Assembly: GCA_030641115.1 (NCBI GenBank)
Contig: DAOWID010000486.1
Coordinates: 1 to 34,130 of the forward strand
DNA length: 34,130 bases
From: Planctomycetota bacterium
GTDB lineage: Bacteria > Planctomycetota > Phycisphaerae > Sedimentisphaerales > Anaerobacaceae
Direction: 5' to 3'
Shown: positions 7,933-16,408 of the stretch, one piece after another
Position numbering within the stretch: position 1 is the first letter of the stretch
Layout: the number at the start of each line of letters is the position of its first letter
Translations under genes and position numbers: made by a program
Notes under the pieces: model-generated
What the model was told of the DNA's origin: nothing
The model's database searches: none
What the model saw: only the letters and a program-made list of their open reading frames with translations

Positions 7933-9447
7933 ATGAGAAACTTGATACTAAAGATAACGGAATTGTGGGAGGGGAGCGATCTCAAGGCAAAATGCGCAAA
8001 AGGCGCAATGGCTTTAGGTATTGGAACTGTTGGCGGGCGGACATTGCGATTTTTACGAATCCTGATTCTTGCGCGGATCTTAGCACCTAATCAATTTGGC
8101 ATAATAGCAATCGTAATAGCTTCTCTGAGGATGCTTGAGGCCTTTACGGAAGTTGGTGTAAAACAATCAGTGATTCAAAACAAGCGAGGCGACGAACGAG
8201 AATATCTCAATGTCGCATGGTGGTTTCAGTCGCTGCGAGGGCTGGGTCTTTTTGCAATTGCCATACTGGCTGCTCCGTGGATAAGTTTTTTCTACGGCAA
8301 GCCGGAGCTTCTTAGACTGTTTCAAGTTTCCTACCTGTCAATTCTTTTTACAAGTTTTATCAGCCCGCGTGTTTACGTGCTCGAGAAAGAATTTAGATTT
8401 GGCCGGTCAGTGCTTCTGGTTCAAGGCAGCGGCGTATTGGGCACGGTGATAACAATCGTGGCAGCTTTTATGATAAGAAATGTTTGGGCCCTTGTTATAG
8501 GTTTCGTTGCAGAAGCTGTAATACTGTGCTTGTTTTCATATATACTGGTTCCTTTCCTGCCAAGATTTAGGATAGATAGAGAATGCTTAAGAGAACTAAT
8601 GAAATTTGCTCGCAGAATGTTCGGCTTGCCGATTCTGACCTGGATCAGTCTTGGAGCGGACGTTTTGGTGCTGGGCAAAATTGTAGCCGACCACGAGTTG
8701 GGCATGTACAGTTTGGCCGTACATCTTGTTTCTTTACCCATCATTTTGTTTTCTCAGATAATAAATCCCGTTTTACTTTCTGGTTTTGCTCAGAAGCAGG
8801 ATGATAGAAATGCTCTTTGCCGTGCGGTCCTTAAGATTACGCGGGGCGCAGCTATCTTCGCCATACCGTTGGTAGCCTTTTTGGCGAGTTCTGCAAGTGG
8901 AATACTGCTGCTGGCTTATGGTCCCCAATATGTAGCGGTTGCTTTTCCATGTGGGATATTGTTTTTGCTCATTTTGGTTCGAGTTGAAGCTGCAATTCCT
9001 GCCACGTTGTATTTTGCAGTGGGCAGGCCTCACTTAAATCGCGGATTTGTTATGTTACGTGCAGCAATCATTGTTGCCCTTATTTATCCGGCGATTGATC
9101 GTTTTGGACTATCGGGTGCTGCTGCTGTTATGGTTCTGGGTCATTTTGCAGCTTTGTTGGTGCAGATATTTTGGTGTCGGAGAGTCATTGATCTTCATTT
9201 CGGCCTGTATATGCGCTGTTATGTCCCCGGGTTGTTACTGGCATTGCCGGTGATAGGGATTGTTGGCCTGGTGCAGTTGTCTGGAGTGGACTCTGCCGTA
9301 TGGCTTTTGACTGGTGGGACTTTGGCTCTCGCTGCGGCATTTGTAGGAGGCCTATTTACTTTGAATCACCACAAACCTTCTGCAGTTAAGAAAGGATCTG
9401 AGGATAAACTCGATTATTTATCTTCAGTTGAGGTTGACGGTGTTTGA
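7933..9447 (+). CDS. wzx: Polysaccharide flippase, Wzx/MATE-like
   Basis: 504 aa with about 12-14 hydrophobic segments and the opening 'GIGTVGGRTLRFLRILILARILAPNQFGIIAIV', typical of lipopolysaccharide/polysaccharide repeat-unit flippases (Polysacc_synt family). It would move the lipid-linked repeat unit across the inner membrane for polymerisation. The ATG at 7933 lacks a clear SD; a small hairpin GTTAG-N5-CTAAC (7861-7875) lies in the 79-nt gap before it. The stop overlaps the start of the pyruvyl transferase. The symbol is a family-level assignment; sequence does not give substrate. Confidence 0.85.
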   Translation: MRNLILKITELWEGSDLKAKCAKGAMALGIGTVGGRTLRFLRILILARILAPNQFGIIAIVIASLRMLEAFTEVGVKQSVIQNKRGDEREYLNVAWWFQSLRGLGLFAIAILAAPWISFFYGKPELLRLFQVSYLSILFTSFISPRVYVLEKEFRFGRSVLLVQGSGVLGTVITIVAAFMIRNVWALVIGFVAEAVILCLFSYILVPFLPRFRIDRECLRELMKFARRMFGLPILTWISLGADVLVLGKIVADHELGMYSLAVHLVSLPIILFSQIINPVLLSGFAQKQDDRNALCRAVLKITRGAAIFAIPLVAFLASSASGILLLAYGPQYVAVAFPCGILFLLILVRVEAAIPATLYFAVGRPHLNRGFVMLRAAIIVALIYPAIDRFGLSGAAAVMVLGHFAALLVQIFWCRRVIDLHFGLYMRCYVPGLLLALPVIGIVGLVQLSGVDSAVWLLTGGTLALAAAFVGGLFTLNHHKPSAVKKGSEDKLDYLSSVEVDGV

Positions 9448-10753
9448 AAAAGACAGCCCAATAAAGAAAAAGAAGAAAATATGCCTGCTTGGTGCTTCCT
9501 TCGAGACCGGCAATCTCGGTGTGAGTGCTTTGACTGAGTCGAGTATAAAGGTTATTCTTAACCGCTGGCCTGATGCCGAAATTACGCTTCTGGGCAGTGG
9601 GTATGTGCCTCGAGAGCATTGTATATCTCTGTCAGGTAAAGAAATATGTGTCAAAACGCTTCCAATCAGATTCTGTAAAAACATCTTCTTGCGGTATCAT
9701 TTTTTATGGTTCGCGTTTTATGGCCTGCTTGTGAGAGTTCTGCCTACACTGCGGCTGAAAAATGCGGTGGCTGATCGCAATCCAAATTTCAAAGTGCTGT
9801 ATGAGACGGATTTGGTGGCAGACATTACAGGGGGCGACAGCTTTAGCAACATTTATGGTTTTCGACGATTCTTCCTGGGGTTTTTACACAAGTGGCTTGT
9901 CATTTTCCTTCGAAAGAAATTTGTCCTCTTGCCACAAACATACGGGCCCTTCAAAGGAAATATAACCAGGGCCATGGCCAGATACATCTTAAGGCGTGCC
10001 AGCGAGATTTATTCGAGGGACCGGGAGAGCGTGGAATATGTCAAGGACCTATTGGACAGCAATAAAGAGGATGGGAAAATCCAATTTGCTCCGGATGTTG
10101 CCTTTGTTCTGGATTCGCGTAAACCGGACGATTTCGATGCATCACCATTATCACAAATATCGAAGGATGTTACAGTAGTAGGACTCAATGTAAGCGGTCT
10201 TCTTTTTAACGGCGGTTACACTGGGGATAATATGTTCGGCCTGAAAACGGATTACCGCACATTGGTCCGGGACGTTATCAAGATGCTCCTAAAAGAGGAG
10301 GAAGTAGTTGTTTTACTAATTCCCCACGTATTTCCGCCAGCCGGTTGTGAGGTCGAAAGCGACCCTAAAGCGTGCCTAAAGATATATGAGCAGCTAAAGC
10401 AAATATACCCCGGCAGAATATTCCTGGTCGAAGGCGAGTACGACCAGTGTGAAATAAAGTATGTGATAGGGTTATGCGATTTCTTTATTGGCTCCCGGAT
10501 GCATTCATGTATAGCAGCTCTGTCACAGGGCATCCCGGTTGTCGGACTGGCCTATAGCAAGAAATTTCGGGGTGTATTTGAAACAGTGGACGCTGATGAT
10601 TTTGTTGTGGACATGCGTCGTAGTGAACTAAAACAGATACTCATGACTACTGGAAGTGCTTTTGAGCAAAGAAGGATTACAGCAGAGCAACTCAAGAACA
10701 CTATACCTGAGATAAAAAGCAAAGTCTTGAATATGCTCCAGGATTTATTATGA
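9440..10753 (+). CDS. Polysaccharide pyruvyl transferase family protein
   Basis: 437 aa from GTG 9440, chosen because GAGG (9430-9433) sits 6 nt upstream; TTG 9434 and 9428 are alternatives. It overlaps the flippase by 8 nt. Family signs run in order: 'GASFETGNLGVSALTESS' near the N-terminus, 'GGDSFSNIYG', 'LLPQTYGPF', and the diagnostic 'GSRMHSCIAALSQGIPVVGLAYSKK' near residue 355. These enzymes (CsaB/WcaK type, PF04230) add a pyruvate ketal to sugars from phosphoenolpyruvate; some relatives do other chemistry. Likely role: decoration of a repeat-unit sugar in the cytoplasm. It ends in an ATGA overlap with the radical SAM gene, indicating tight coupling. Confidence 0.85.
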   Translation: MFEKDSPIKKKKKICLLGASFETGNLGVSALTESSIKVILNRWPDAEITLLGSGYVPREHCISLSGKEICVKTLPIRFCKNIFLRYHFLWFAFYGLLVRVLPTLRLKNAVADRNPNFKVLYETDLVADITGGDSFSNIYGFRRFFLGFLHKWLVIFLRKKFVLLPQTYGPFKGNITRAMARYILRRASEIYSRDRESVEYVKDLLDSNKEDGKIQFAPDVAFVLDSRKPDDFDASPLSQISKDVTVVGLNVSGLLFNGGYTGDNMFGLKTDYRTLVRDVIKMLLKEEEVVVLLIPHVFPPAGCEVESDPKACLKIYEQLKQIYPGRIFLVEGEYDQCEIKYVIGLCDFFIGSRMHSCIAALSQGIPVVGLAYSKKFRGVFETVDADDFVVDMRRSELKQILMTTGSAFEQRRITAEQLKNTIPEIKSKVLNMLQDLL

Positions 10754-12180
10754 CAGGTGAACGATTGAAACGGAGCAAATCAAATATGGCGGAATCACCA
10801 GCTACTGGAAATTTATTGAAAATACTTTTGTCACCACCTATGAACCGGAAGGGGAAGCGACTTTCGCCGATAAATGCCGTGCCGGCTCTTAACGATACCG
10901 GGTTAGGGTATATTGCAGCAGCCTGCAAGAAAGCGGGAGTAGACGTTACGCTTCTAAGTTGGAATGCAAACCTGGATATAGAGTCCTTTCAGTGCAAGCT
11001 CCTTGAGTTACGCCCTGACATAGTTGGTCTCAAAGTTTTTACGACAATGTTTAGAGAAACATATGAGACCCTCCATTGCGTTCGCGAGACACTTCCCAGT
11101 GCAATAACAATTATCGGGGGTCCACACCCCTCGACGAGCTACCCGGAAGATTTATTTATCGAGTTTGATGGCCTTCTTGATTTTGCTTTTGCTGGCGATG
11201 GTGAAAACGGAGTCGTTGAATTAGTCGACCAGATTCGTGTTGCAGGCGGAAAACCAGAAAGGCAAAAAATTGCGGACGTACCCGGTCTGATATATAAATA
11301 CGGCAATGAAGTGATCAGCAACCAACCAGATTTAGAAGCGGAATTGGATACTTTAGCTCCTATGGACTGGTCCATACAACAACCCGCTTGGTTTGGTACG
11401 AATCATGGTCTGGATAATGTAAGCATAGGTGCGCTAATCATGGATTCTCGAGGTTGCCCAGGCCGGTGCTCTTATTGCCTGTCACATAAGATTAATGGTT
11501 CCAAACCGCGGCACCGTAGCCTGAACCTCTTATGTGCTGAGATCGACGAGTTGGTACACAAATATGGAGTTCGGGTTTTGGTCTTTACGGGAAATGCCTT
11601 TCTATCTGATGTGGATTACGTTCGAGAGTTGTGCCAATGGCTCATCGTGTTCGGTACTCCCCTAAAATGGACCTGTACTGGCGCGGCCTATGGCCGTAAC
11701 TTACGAGATCCTAAACTCCTTGAGCTGATGCGACGCGCTGGCTGCACTCTTATTCATTTTGGCATTGAAAGTGGGAATCCTAACGTGCGGGAGTGCCTGT
11801 GCCAACCCATCTCTCTTGAGGAATGTACTGAAATCGTGAATCTCACTACGGAGGCTAGGATTCATGCAGCGTGCTATTTCATGTTTGGATTCCCAGATGA
11901 GACTGTCAGGGAAATGAACGACACAATCAAGTATGCTTTATCATTGCCAGCCTATTCAATTAGTTTTGCGACCTGTCTGCCTCTGCCTGGAACTTCGAGC
12001 TACAGAGCGGTCTTGGAACGGCAGGGAATAGACCGAATTGACTGGAGTGCGTACAACTTCAGAAACCCCAAACTGCTTCCCTGCAAAGCATCACCGGGAC
12101 AGGTGCACCGCAAAATCTTTGAGATGAGACTACTGAGAAAATTCAGCTTTGCTCGGGGCCTGTACCGATTCATATACTGA
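10750..12180 (+). CDS. B12-binding-domain radical SAM protein
   Basis: 476 aa from an ATG overlapping the preceding stop (ATGA). Residues ~30-150 resemble a cobalamin-binding Rossmann domain ('LGYIAAACKKAGVDVTLLSW', 'LRPDIVGLKVFTT', 'IIGGPHPS'). A radical SAM domain follows with the cluster motif Cys236-x3-Cys240-x2-Cys243 in 'RGCPGRCSYC', then 'FTGNAFLSD', 'GIESGNPNVREC' and 'CYFMFGFPDET', typical of class B enzymes. Such proteins methylate unactivated carbons or rearrange substrates. In an EPS operon it may C-methylate or otherwise modify a sugar or lipid carrier (inference). A 185-nt gap with a terminator-like structure follows, so it may end a transcriptional segment. Confidence 0.85.
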   Translation: MTGERLKRSKSNMAESPATGNLLKILLSPPMNRKGKRLSPINAVPALNDTGLGYIAAACKKAGVDVTLLSWNANLDIESFQCKLLELRPDIVGLKVFTTMFRETYETLHCVRETLPSAITIIGGPHPSTSYPEDLFIEFDGLLDFAFAGDGENGVVELVDQIRVAGGKPERQKIADVPGLIYKYGNEVISNQPDLEAELDTLAPMDWSIQQPAWFGTNHGLDNVSIGALIMDSRGCPGRCSYCLSHKINGSKPRHRSLNLLCAEIDELVHKYGVRVLVFTGNAFLSDVDYVRELCQWLIVFGTPLKWTCTGAAYGRNLRDPKLLELMRRAGCTLIHFGIESGNPNVRECLCQPISLEECTEIVNLTTEARIHAACYFMFGFPDETVREMNDTIKYALSLPAYSISFATCLPLPGTSSYRAVLERQGIDRIDWSAYNFRNPKLLPCKASPGQVHRKIFEMRLLRKFSFARGLYRFIY

Positions 12181-12213
12181 CCCGAAAGACAGAGCGCTCA
12201 GATCCACTCTAAA

Positions 12214-12277
12214 ACTCACAGGGGACCTTATTTAGAGCCAACTGCAAAAGTTGAGCTGAGTATCTGTGAGTGATTTT
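12214..12277 (+). terminator. Branched terminator-like stem-loop
   Basis: Eight-base arms ACTCACAG (12214-12221) and CTGTGAGT (12264-12271) enclose a small inner hairpin CAACT-GCAAA-AGTTG and are followed by GATTTTTTC. The T-run directly after the outer stem fits intrinsic termination or attenuation between the radical SAM gene and the ligase gene. The 42-nt loop is longer than usual, so confidence is moderate. Confidence 0.45.
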
Positions 12278-12365
12278 TTCCGAATTGTTTTGATGGCAAT
12301 GCAGAGTGGCAGAAGCAAATGATCCAGATTAAACTGTTAATGAGTTTTGGGGAAATTGTTTCGCA

Positions 12366-13673
12366 GTGCTCGGCATAACTTTGACAATTGCGATTGTTGC
12401 TTCTGTGCTGGTTGTGATACTTCGTCCACATTACGCCGTTGCTGTATATTTTACGGTATTATGCTGGTATCCCAATTATCTTGTGGTAAACATAGGTAAT
12501 ATGGACATATCGGCAGTTCGTATTGTGGTGAGTGTATTGCTTTTACGGTGCCTGTGCAGCAAACAGATTAAGAGTGCATTTGTATGGTCCCGGCTGGATA
12601 CGTTGGTGATACTCAGTATAGCGGTGTATGTCGTGATATTTTTTGTCACCAGGCCATTAAGCATAGCTTTAGAAAATAGAAGCGGATTTTTGCTTGATAC
12701 GTGGTTTGCTTATATGGCTGTCCGCTTTTGCATCACTACTCGTGAAGGATTTAGCACTGTTGTGAAATGTGTTGGCATTCTCCTTGCTCCGCTTGCTATT
12801 CTGGGCGTTGTAGAGGCGGTTAGCGGTTGGCAGCCTTATCTGCCCCTTACACAGTATTGTCCCTGGCGGCAAGGCATCCTGACCATCGAGCCACGTACGG
12901 GATTCAACAGAGCCGTTGGGCCTTTTGGCCATCCGATTATGTTTGGAGCGTGCTTCGCAATGTTTTTGCCGCTTATTTATTCTCTGCGTCACCAGAAGAA
13001 TGCTTGGCACAGTTTGGCTTATATTCTTTCAGGCGTGGCGCTGTTAGGTGGTCTAAGTAGCATGTCCAGTGGTCCGTGGGCCATGGTGATAATGGCAGTT
13101 CTCTGTCTGGCGTTGGAAAAACGCAAACACTGGGTCAAACCACTCCTAATATTTTTTGTAATTTCATGTATTGGCACTGGAATTATCAGTAACAGACCCT
13201 TCTATCATGTGATACTTTCTCGGCTAAATCCAATCGGAGGAAGCTGGTGGCATCGGGCCAGATTAATAGACCTTGCAATTGAGAATATCGGTGAATGGTG
13301 GCTGGCCGGCTATGGCGAGCAAGACCCCGGCTGGGGTCAGTTCCTGGGCAGCGACACCACCGACTTGACAAATCAGTATATTCTGCACGCCGTGCAGTAT
13401 GGTACGCTCGGAGTTGTAGCACTTTGCGTGGTACTGGCTTCTGTGTTTTCAAATTTGAATCGTTTACACAATGTAGCTCAACACCCTCAAACAGAGTCAT
13501 TAGCCTGGGCTCTTGGCAGTTCAATCTTTGCTGTAACAGTCGTATTTATGTCCGTCAGCTTTTTTGGACAAATGCTGAGCTTGTTTTATTGTCTTCTCGG
13601 GATGGTTGGTTCTACCTGCAATTTTGCCCCGATGGAGCAAGGAAGGTCAAGGAGCTCGTTTTTGTGCAAATAG
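12366..13673 (+). CDS. O-antigen ligase / Wzy-type polymerase family membrane protein
   Basis: 435 aa from GTG 12366; a TAA lies in frame shortly upstream and GGGGAAA is a distant SD. About 10-12 hydrophobic segments flank a large loop. The signature region is 'EPRTGFNRAVGPFGHPIMFG', followed by 'SSMSSGPWAMVIMAVLCLA' and 'WWHRARLIDLAIENIGEWWLAGYGEQDP', the arginine-containing periplasmic loop typical of O-antigen ligase (Wzy_C) proteins. It would polymerise or ligate flipped repeat units at the periplasmic face. Exosortase loci often encode such a ligase. I cannot tell polymerase from ligase by sequence. Confidence 0.8.
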   Translation: MLGITLTIAIVASVLVVILRPHYAVAVYFTVLCWYPNYLVVNIGNMDISAVRIVVSVLLLRCLCSKQIKSAFVWSRLDTLVILSIAVYVVIFFVTRPLSIALENRSGFLLDTWFAYMAVRFCITTREGFSTVVKCVGILLAPLAILGVVEAVSGWQPYLPLTQYCPWRQGILTIEPRTGFNRAVGPFGHPIMFGACFAMFLPLIYSLRHQKNAWHSLAYILSGVALLGGLSSMSSGPWAMVIMAVLCLALEKRKHWVKPLLIFFVISCIGTGIISNRPFYHVILSRLNPIGGSWWHRARLIDLAIENIGEWWLAGYGEQDPGWGQFLGSDTTDLTNQYILHAVQYGTLGVVALCVVLASVFSNLNRLHNVAQHPQTESLAWALGSSIFAVTVVFMSVSFFGQMLSLFYCLLGMVGSTCNFAPMEQGRSRSSFLCK

Positions 13674-13782
13674 AAGTCTTCGAAAAACTAAGAGACTGAG
13701 GTTGGGGTATCAGGCGGCTTGAGTTGTATTGAACGGGAATGAGAACTTGAAATTTGGAAACCGGTAGAATCTTGAGGAAAAT

Positions 13783-14955
13783 ATGGAGATTATAAAAGCA
13801 ACGAGCCTCGAAGAAATCGAAGCCATCCGTCCTGCCTGGGAGAAGATGCAGATTGACGAACCTCACCCAATTATTAACGCGAATATTGACAGATATCTTT
13901 CTGTTGTCAAAACAAGCGATGATGATGTGCAACCATACGTGCTCCTGTTTTGCCAGCAGAGCGAGCCTGTGGTCATGGTAATAGGACGCCTGGAGGAACA
14001 CAAATTTACGTGCAAAATTGGGTACAAGGTCGTACGGAATCCGTCAGTTCGTTGCTTAACTGTTGTGTACGGCGGTATCCTTGGGCAAACAAATCCTAAA
14101 ATTTGTGCGACAGTCGTTTATGAACTTATGCAAGTGCTTCGGAGAGATGAAGCAGAAGTCATTTTCTTTAACCAGCTTCGAACTGATTCGCATATGTATC
14201 GCTTATCCAGGGAAAAGCCCAAATTTCTTTGTAGAGGCCATTTCCCTAAGGCGGAAAAACATTGGCGGACAGAACTGCCGGCCAGCCCGGAGGTGCTTTA
14301 CGGGAGTTTTAGCAGAAAACGCAAAAAGGAATGGAAACGCTTGAGTAGAAGACTGGAAGATGCTGCTGCTGGGCCAATTGATGTGAAATCGTATTGTGAC
14401 GAGAGCCAAGTAGATCTCTTTGTGACAATAGCCTCTAAAATATCGGCCATGACCTATAAAGGTGCCCTTGGCGTAGGCTTTGAGGATACATCCCAAACGC
14501 GTACTCTGTTGATACAGGCTGCTCAGGCCGATAGGTGGCGTGCTTACGTGCTGTATGCCGGAGATGAGCCTTGTGCTTTCGAATCGGGAATCATCTATGG
14601 AAGAACATATTTTGCGGAGGCCATAGGTTATGAGCCTCATCGGCGATCGTTCAGCCCAGGAACAATATTATTTGTGAAAGTCCTTGAAGGACTATGCAGT
14701 AATCCTCGCGTGGATTTCTTTGACTATGGTTTTGGCAACGCTGAATACAAAGAAAGGCTTGGTACAGAGTCTTGGTTAGAAGCCTCTGTTTACATTTTTG
14801 CGCCCAGGTTCTATCCTGTCTTGGTCAATTTGGCTGACTCTTCAATAAGGGGCTTATCGTTAGGTCTGGCTTTTCTTGCAAGCAAGTTAGGCATTACCAG
14901 AAAAGTCAAAAGACGCTGGCGTGATAGGTTACAAGACAAGGCCGGTGAGAAATAG
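13783..14955 (+). CDS. FemAB-like / BioF2-like GNAT acyltransferase (second copy)
   Basis: 390 aa; the ATG at 13783 has TTGAGGAAA just upstream. It shares architecture with the protein at 6026: a basic stretch 'SFSRKRKKEWKRLSRR', then a GNAT-like core and the closing 'DFFDYGFGNAEYKERLGTESW', equivalent to 'FDLGFGDSEWKQ' in the first copy. Family: Acetyltransf_6/FemAB-like, a recurrent companion of exosortase-type EPS loci. The two copies are clearly divergent, so they probably act on different acceptors rather than being a recent duplication. Predicted cytoplasmic. The substrate cannot be deduced. Confidence 0.75.
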   Translation: MEIIKATSLEEIEAIRPAWEKMQIDEPHPIINANIDRYLSVVKTSDDDVQPYVLLFCQQSEPVVMVIGRLEEHKFTCKIGYKVVRNPSVRCLTVVYGGILGQTNPKICATVVYELMQVLRRDEAEVIFFNQLRTDSHMYRLSREKPKFLCRGHFPKAEKHWRTELPASPEVLYGSFSRKRKKEWKRLSRRLEDAAAGPIDVKSYCDESQVDLFVTIASKISAMTYKGALGVGFEDTSQTRTLLIQAAQADRWRAYVLYAGDEPCAFESGIIYGRTYFAEAIGYEPHRRSFSPGTILFVKVLEGLCSNPRVDFFDYGFGNAEYKERLGTESWLEASVYIFAPRFYPVLVNLADSSIRGLSLGLAFLASKLGITRKVKRRWRDRLQDKAGEK

Positions 14956-14986
14956 AGATTGGAGGTAACTTCACATCACCTTCGTA

Positions 14987-15694
14987 TTGATTGGATTTTG
15001 CGGGCTTGCGGTTGTATTTATCTATGTTGGTATCCCACTAATTTATGGAAGATGTGATAGAGTGCTGCTGAGGCACAAAGCAATCAGGTTGGGATATTTG
15101 CTTTTGACATTTGACGACGGCCCCGGAAGAAGGCTGACCCCTGTTATTCTCCAGTTGCTGGCCGAGTACAAAGTCAAGGCAACATTTTTCCTTCTTGGCG
15201 GAAACATAACTGGGCGTGAAGAAATTGTCAGGCAAATAGCAGCGCAAGGTCATGAGATATGTTCTCATGGCTATGACCATCTGAATTATTGGTACGTTTC
15301 TCCAATTCGCGCTTTGTGTGATATTAAACGGGGTTGGCAATCCATCGATGACGCACTAAATGAAAAACGAAAGAAATATCCCTTTCGGCCTCCTTATGGC
15401 AAGCTTAATTTGGTGTGTATGATATATCTTATTGTAAGAAGAGTCCCTATCATCTATTGGTCAATTGTTTCAGGTGATGCCTGGCCATCAAGCAAAATAG
15501 ACAGTCAACGCGCTGGGTTGCTGACCGAAAAAGCGGGTGGCGGAATAGTCCTTTTTCATGACTTCGATCGGTCGGATGATAGTGTTGATGGGCAGGTTGT
15601 TGCATCGATTCGTTCAGTCCTTGAGGTGGCGGAAAACGCTGGCATGAACTTCGCAACCATTTCGGAGCTACTAAAAGCGCGCGGACAGAATTGA
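14987..15694 (+). CDS. Polysaccharide deacetylase (NodB domain), membrane-anchored
   Basis: 235 aa if started at TTG 14987. The N-terminal ~22 residues form a membrane anchor, followed by a complete NodB domain: TFDDGP (Asp43/Asp44), 'SHGYDH' with His94 and His98, 'RPPYG', the 'SGDAW' motif and 'GGIVLFHD'. All expected metal and catalytic residues are present, so it should N-deacetylate (or O-deacetylate) sugars at the membrane, probably facing the periplasm. The only good SD, GGAGG at 14961-14965, is 21 nt from the TTG but 9 nt from an in-frame ATC at 14975, so the true start may be ATC and add four residues to the anchor. A second NodB gene lies 0.7 kb downstream. Confidence 0.85.
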   Translation: MIGFCGLAVVFIYVGIPLIYGRCDRVLLRHKAIRLGYLLLTFDDGPGRRLTPVILQLLAEYKVKATFFLLGGNITGREEIVRQIAAQGHEICSHGYDHLNYWYVSPIRALCDIKRGWQSIDDALNEKRKKYPFRPPYGKLNLVCMIYLIVRRVPIIYWSIVSGDAWPSSKIDSQRAGLLTEKAGGGIVLFHDFDRSDDSVDGQVVASIRSVLEVAENAGMNFATISELLKARGQN

Positions 15695-15766
15695 ATCTTT
15701 CACACGCAAAACCTGAACCAATATGTTTGTCGAATCATACGAATATACTTCAACTGGAGAGTGGCA

Positions 15767-16375
15767 ATGGTTGATGTCGAGGCAATAAAGAAGAAAAGAA
15801 CACAATTGCTGCTGGAATTGATGAAGCGAAAAGGAAATGCCAGGGTTCTGGATGTAGGCTGTCAGTCTGGCGAACTGTGCCGTCAACTCTTGCAACTGAG
15901 ACACGAACCATACGGTATTGAGATAGTAGAAGAGTTGATAGACACGGCCAAAGCCAGGTATCCTCAGATCAAGTTTGAATTGGCGGATTGCGAGAAACAC
16001 ATGCTATTTGCCGATAAGTTCTTTGATGTTGTTTGGGCGGGTGATGTTATTGAACACATACGTTTTACCGACGTCTTCGTCAATGAAATAAACAGAGTTC
16101 TGAAGCGCGGCGGCATTTTTTTCTTGAGTACTCCGATGCATAATATGATCAAGAATGTGCTTATATCTCTGTACAACTTCGAAAAACATTTCGACCCGGA
16201 ATTTCCTCACTTAAGATTTTACTCCGTTAGAAGCTTAACGAGTACGTTGGAAAAGAGAGGTTTTGAAATAGTTTCGGTAAATTACATTGGAAGAATTAGG
16301 CCGATTGCAAGCAGCATGTTCGTTTTGTCAAGGAAGGTAGAGGACAAAGAAGTGGCCAGCACGCACCGCTATTGA
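15767..16375 (+). CDS. Class I SAM-dependent methyltransferase
   Basis: 202 aa from ATG 15767 with GGAG 7 nt upstream (GTG 15761 is an alternative). Motif I is 'RVLDVGCQSGE', followed by 'PYGIEIVEELIDTAKAR' (acidic residue ending beta2) and 'FDVVWAGDVIEHI', the usual Methyltransf_11-like pattern. 'EINRVLKRGGIFFLSTP' is the motif around beta5. It would transfer a methyl group from SAM to a sugar or lipid-linked glycan in the cytoplasm (inference from operon context). It sits between two deacetylase genes. Confidence 0.8.
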   Translation: MVDVEAIKKKRTQLLLELMKRKGNARVLDVGCQSGELCRQLLQLRHEPYGIEIVEELIDTAKARYPQIKFELADCEKHMLFADKFFDVVWAGDVIEHIRFTDVFVNEINRVLKRGGIFFLSTPMHNMIKNVLISLYNFEKHFDPEFPHLRFYSVRSLTSTLEKRGFEIVSVNYIGRIRPIASSMFVLSRKVEDKEVASTHRY

Positions 16376-16408
16376 AAGACCTATTCACAATCGGGTGATT
16401 GGACGCCT

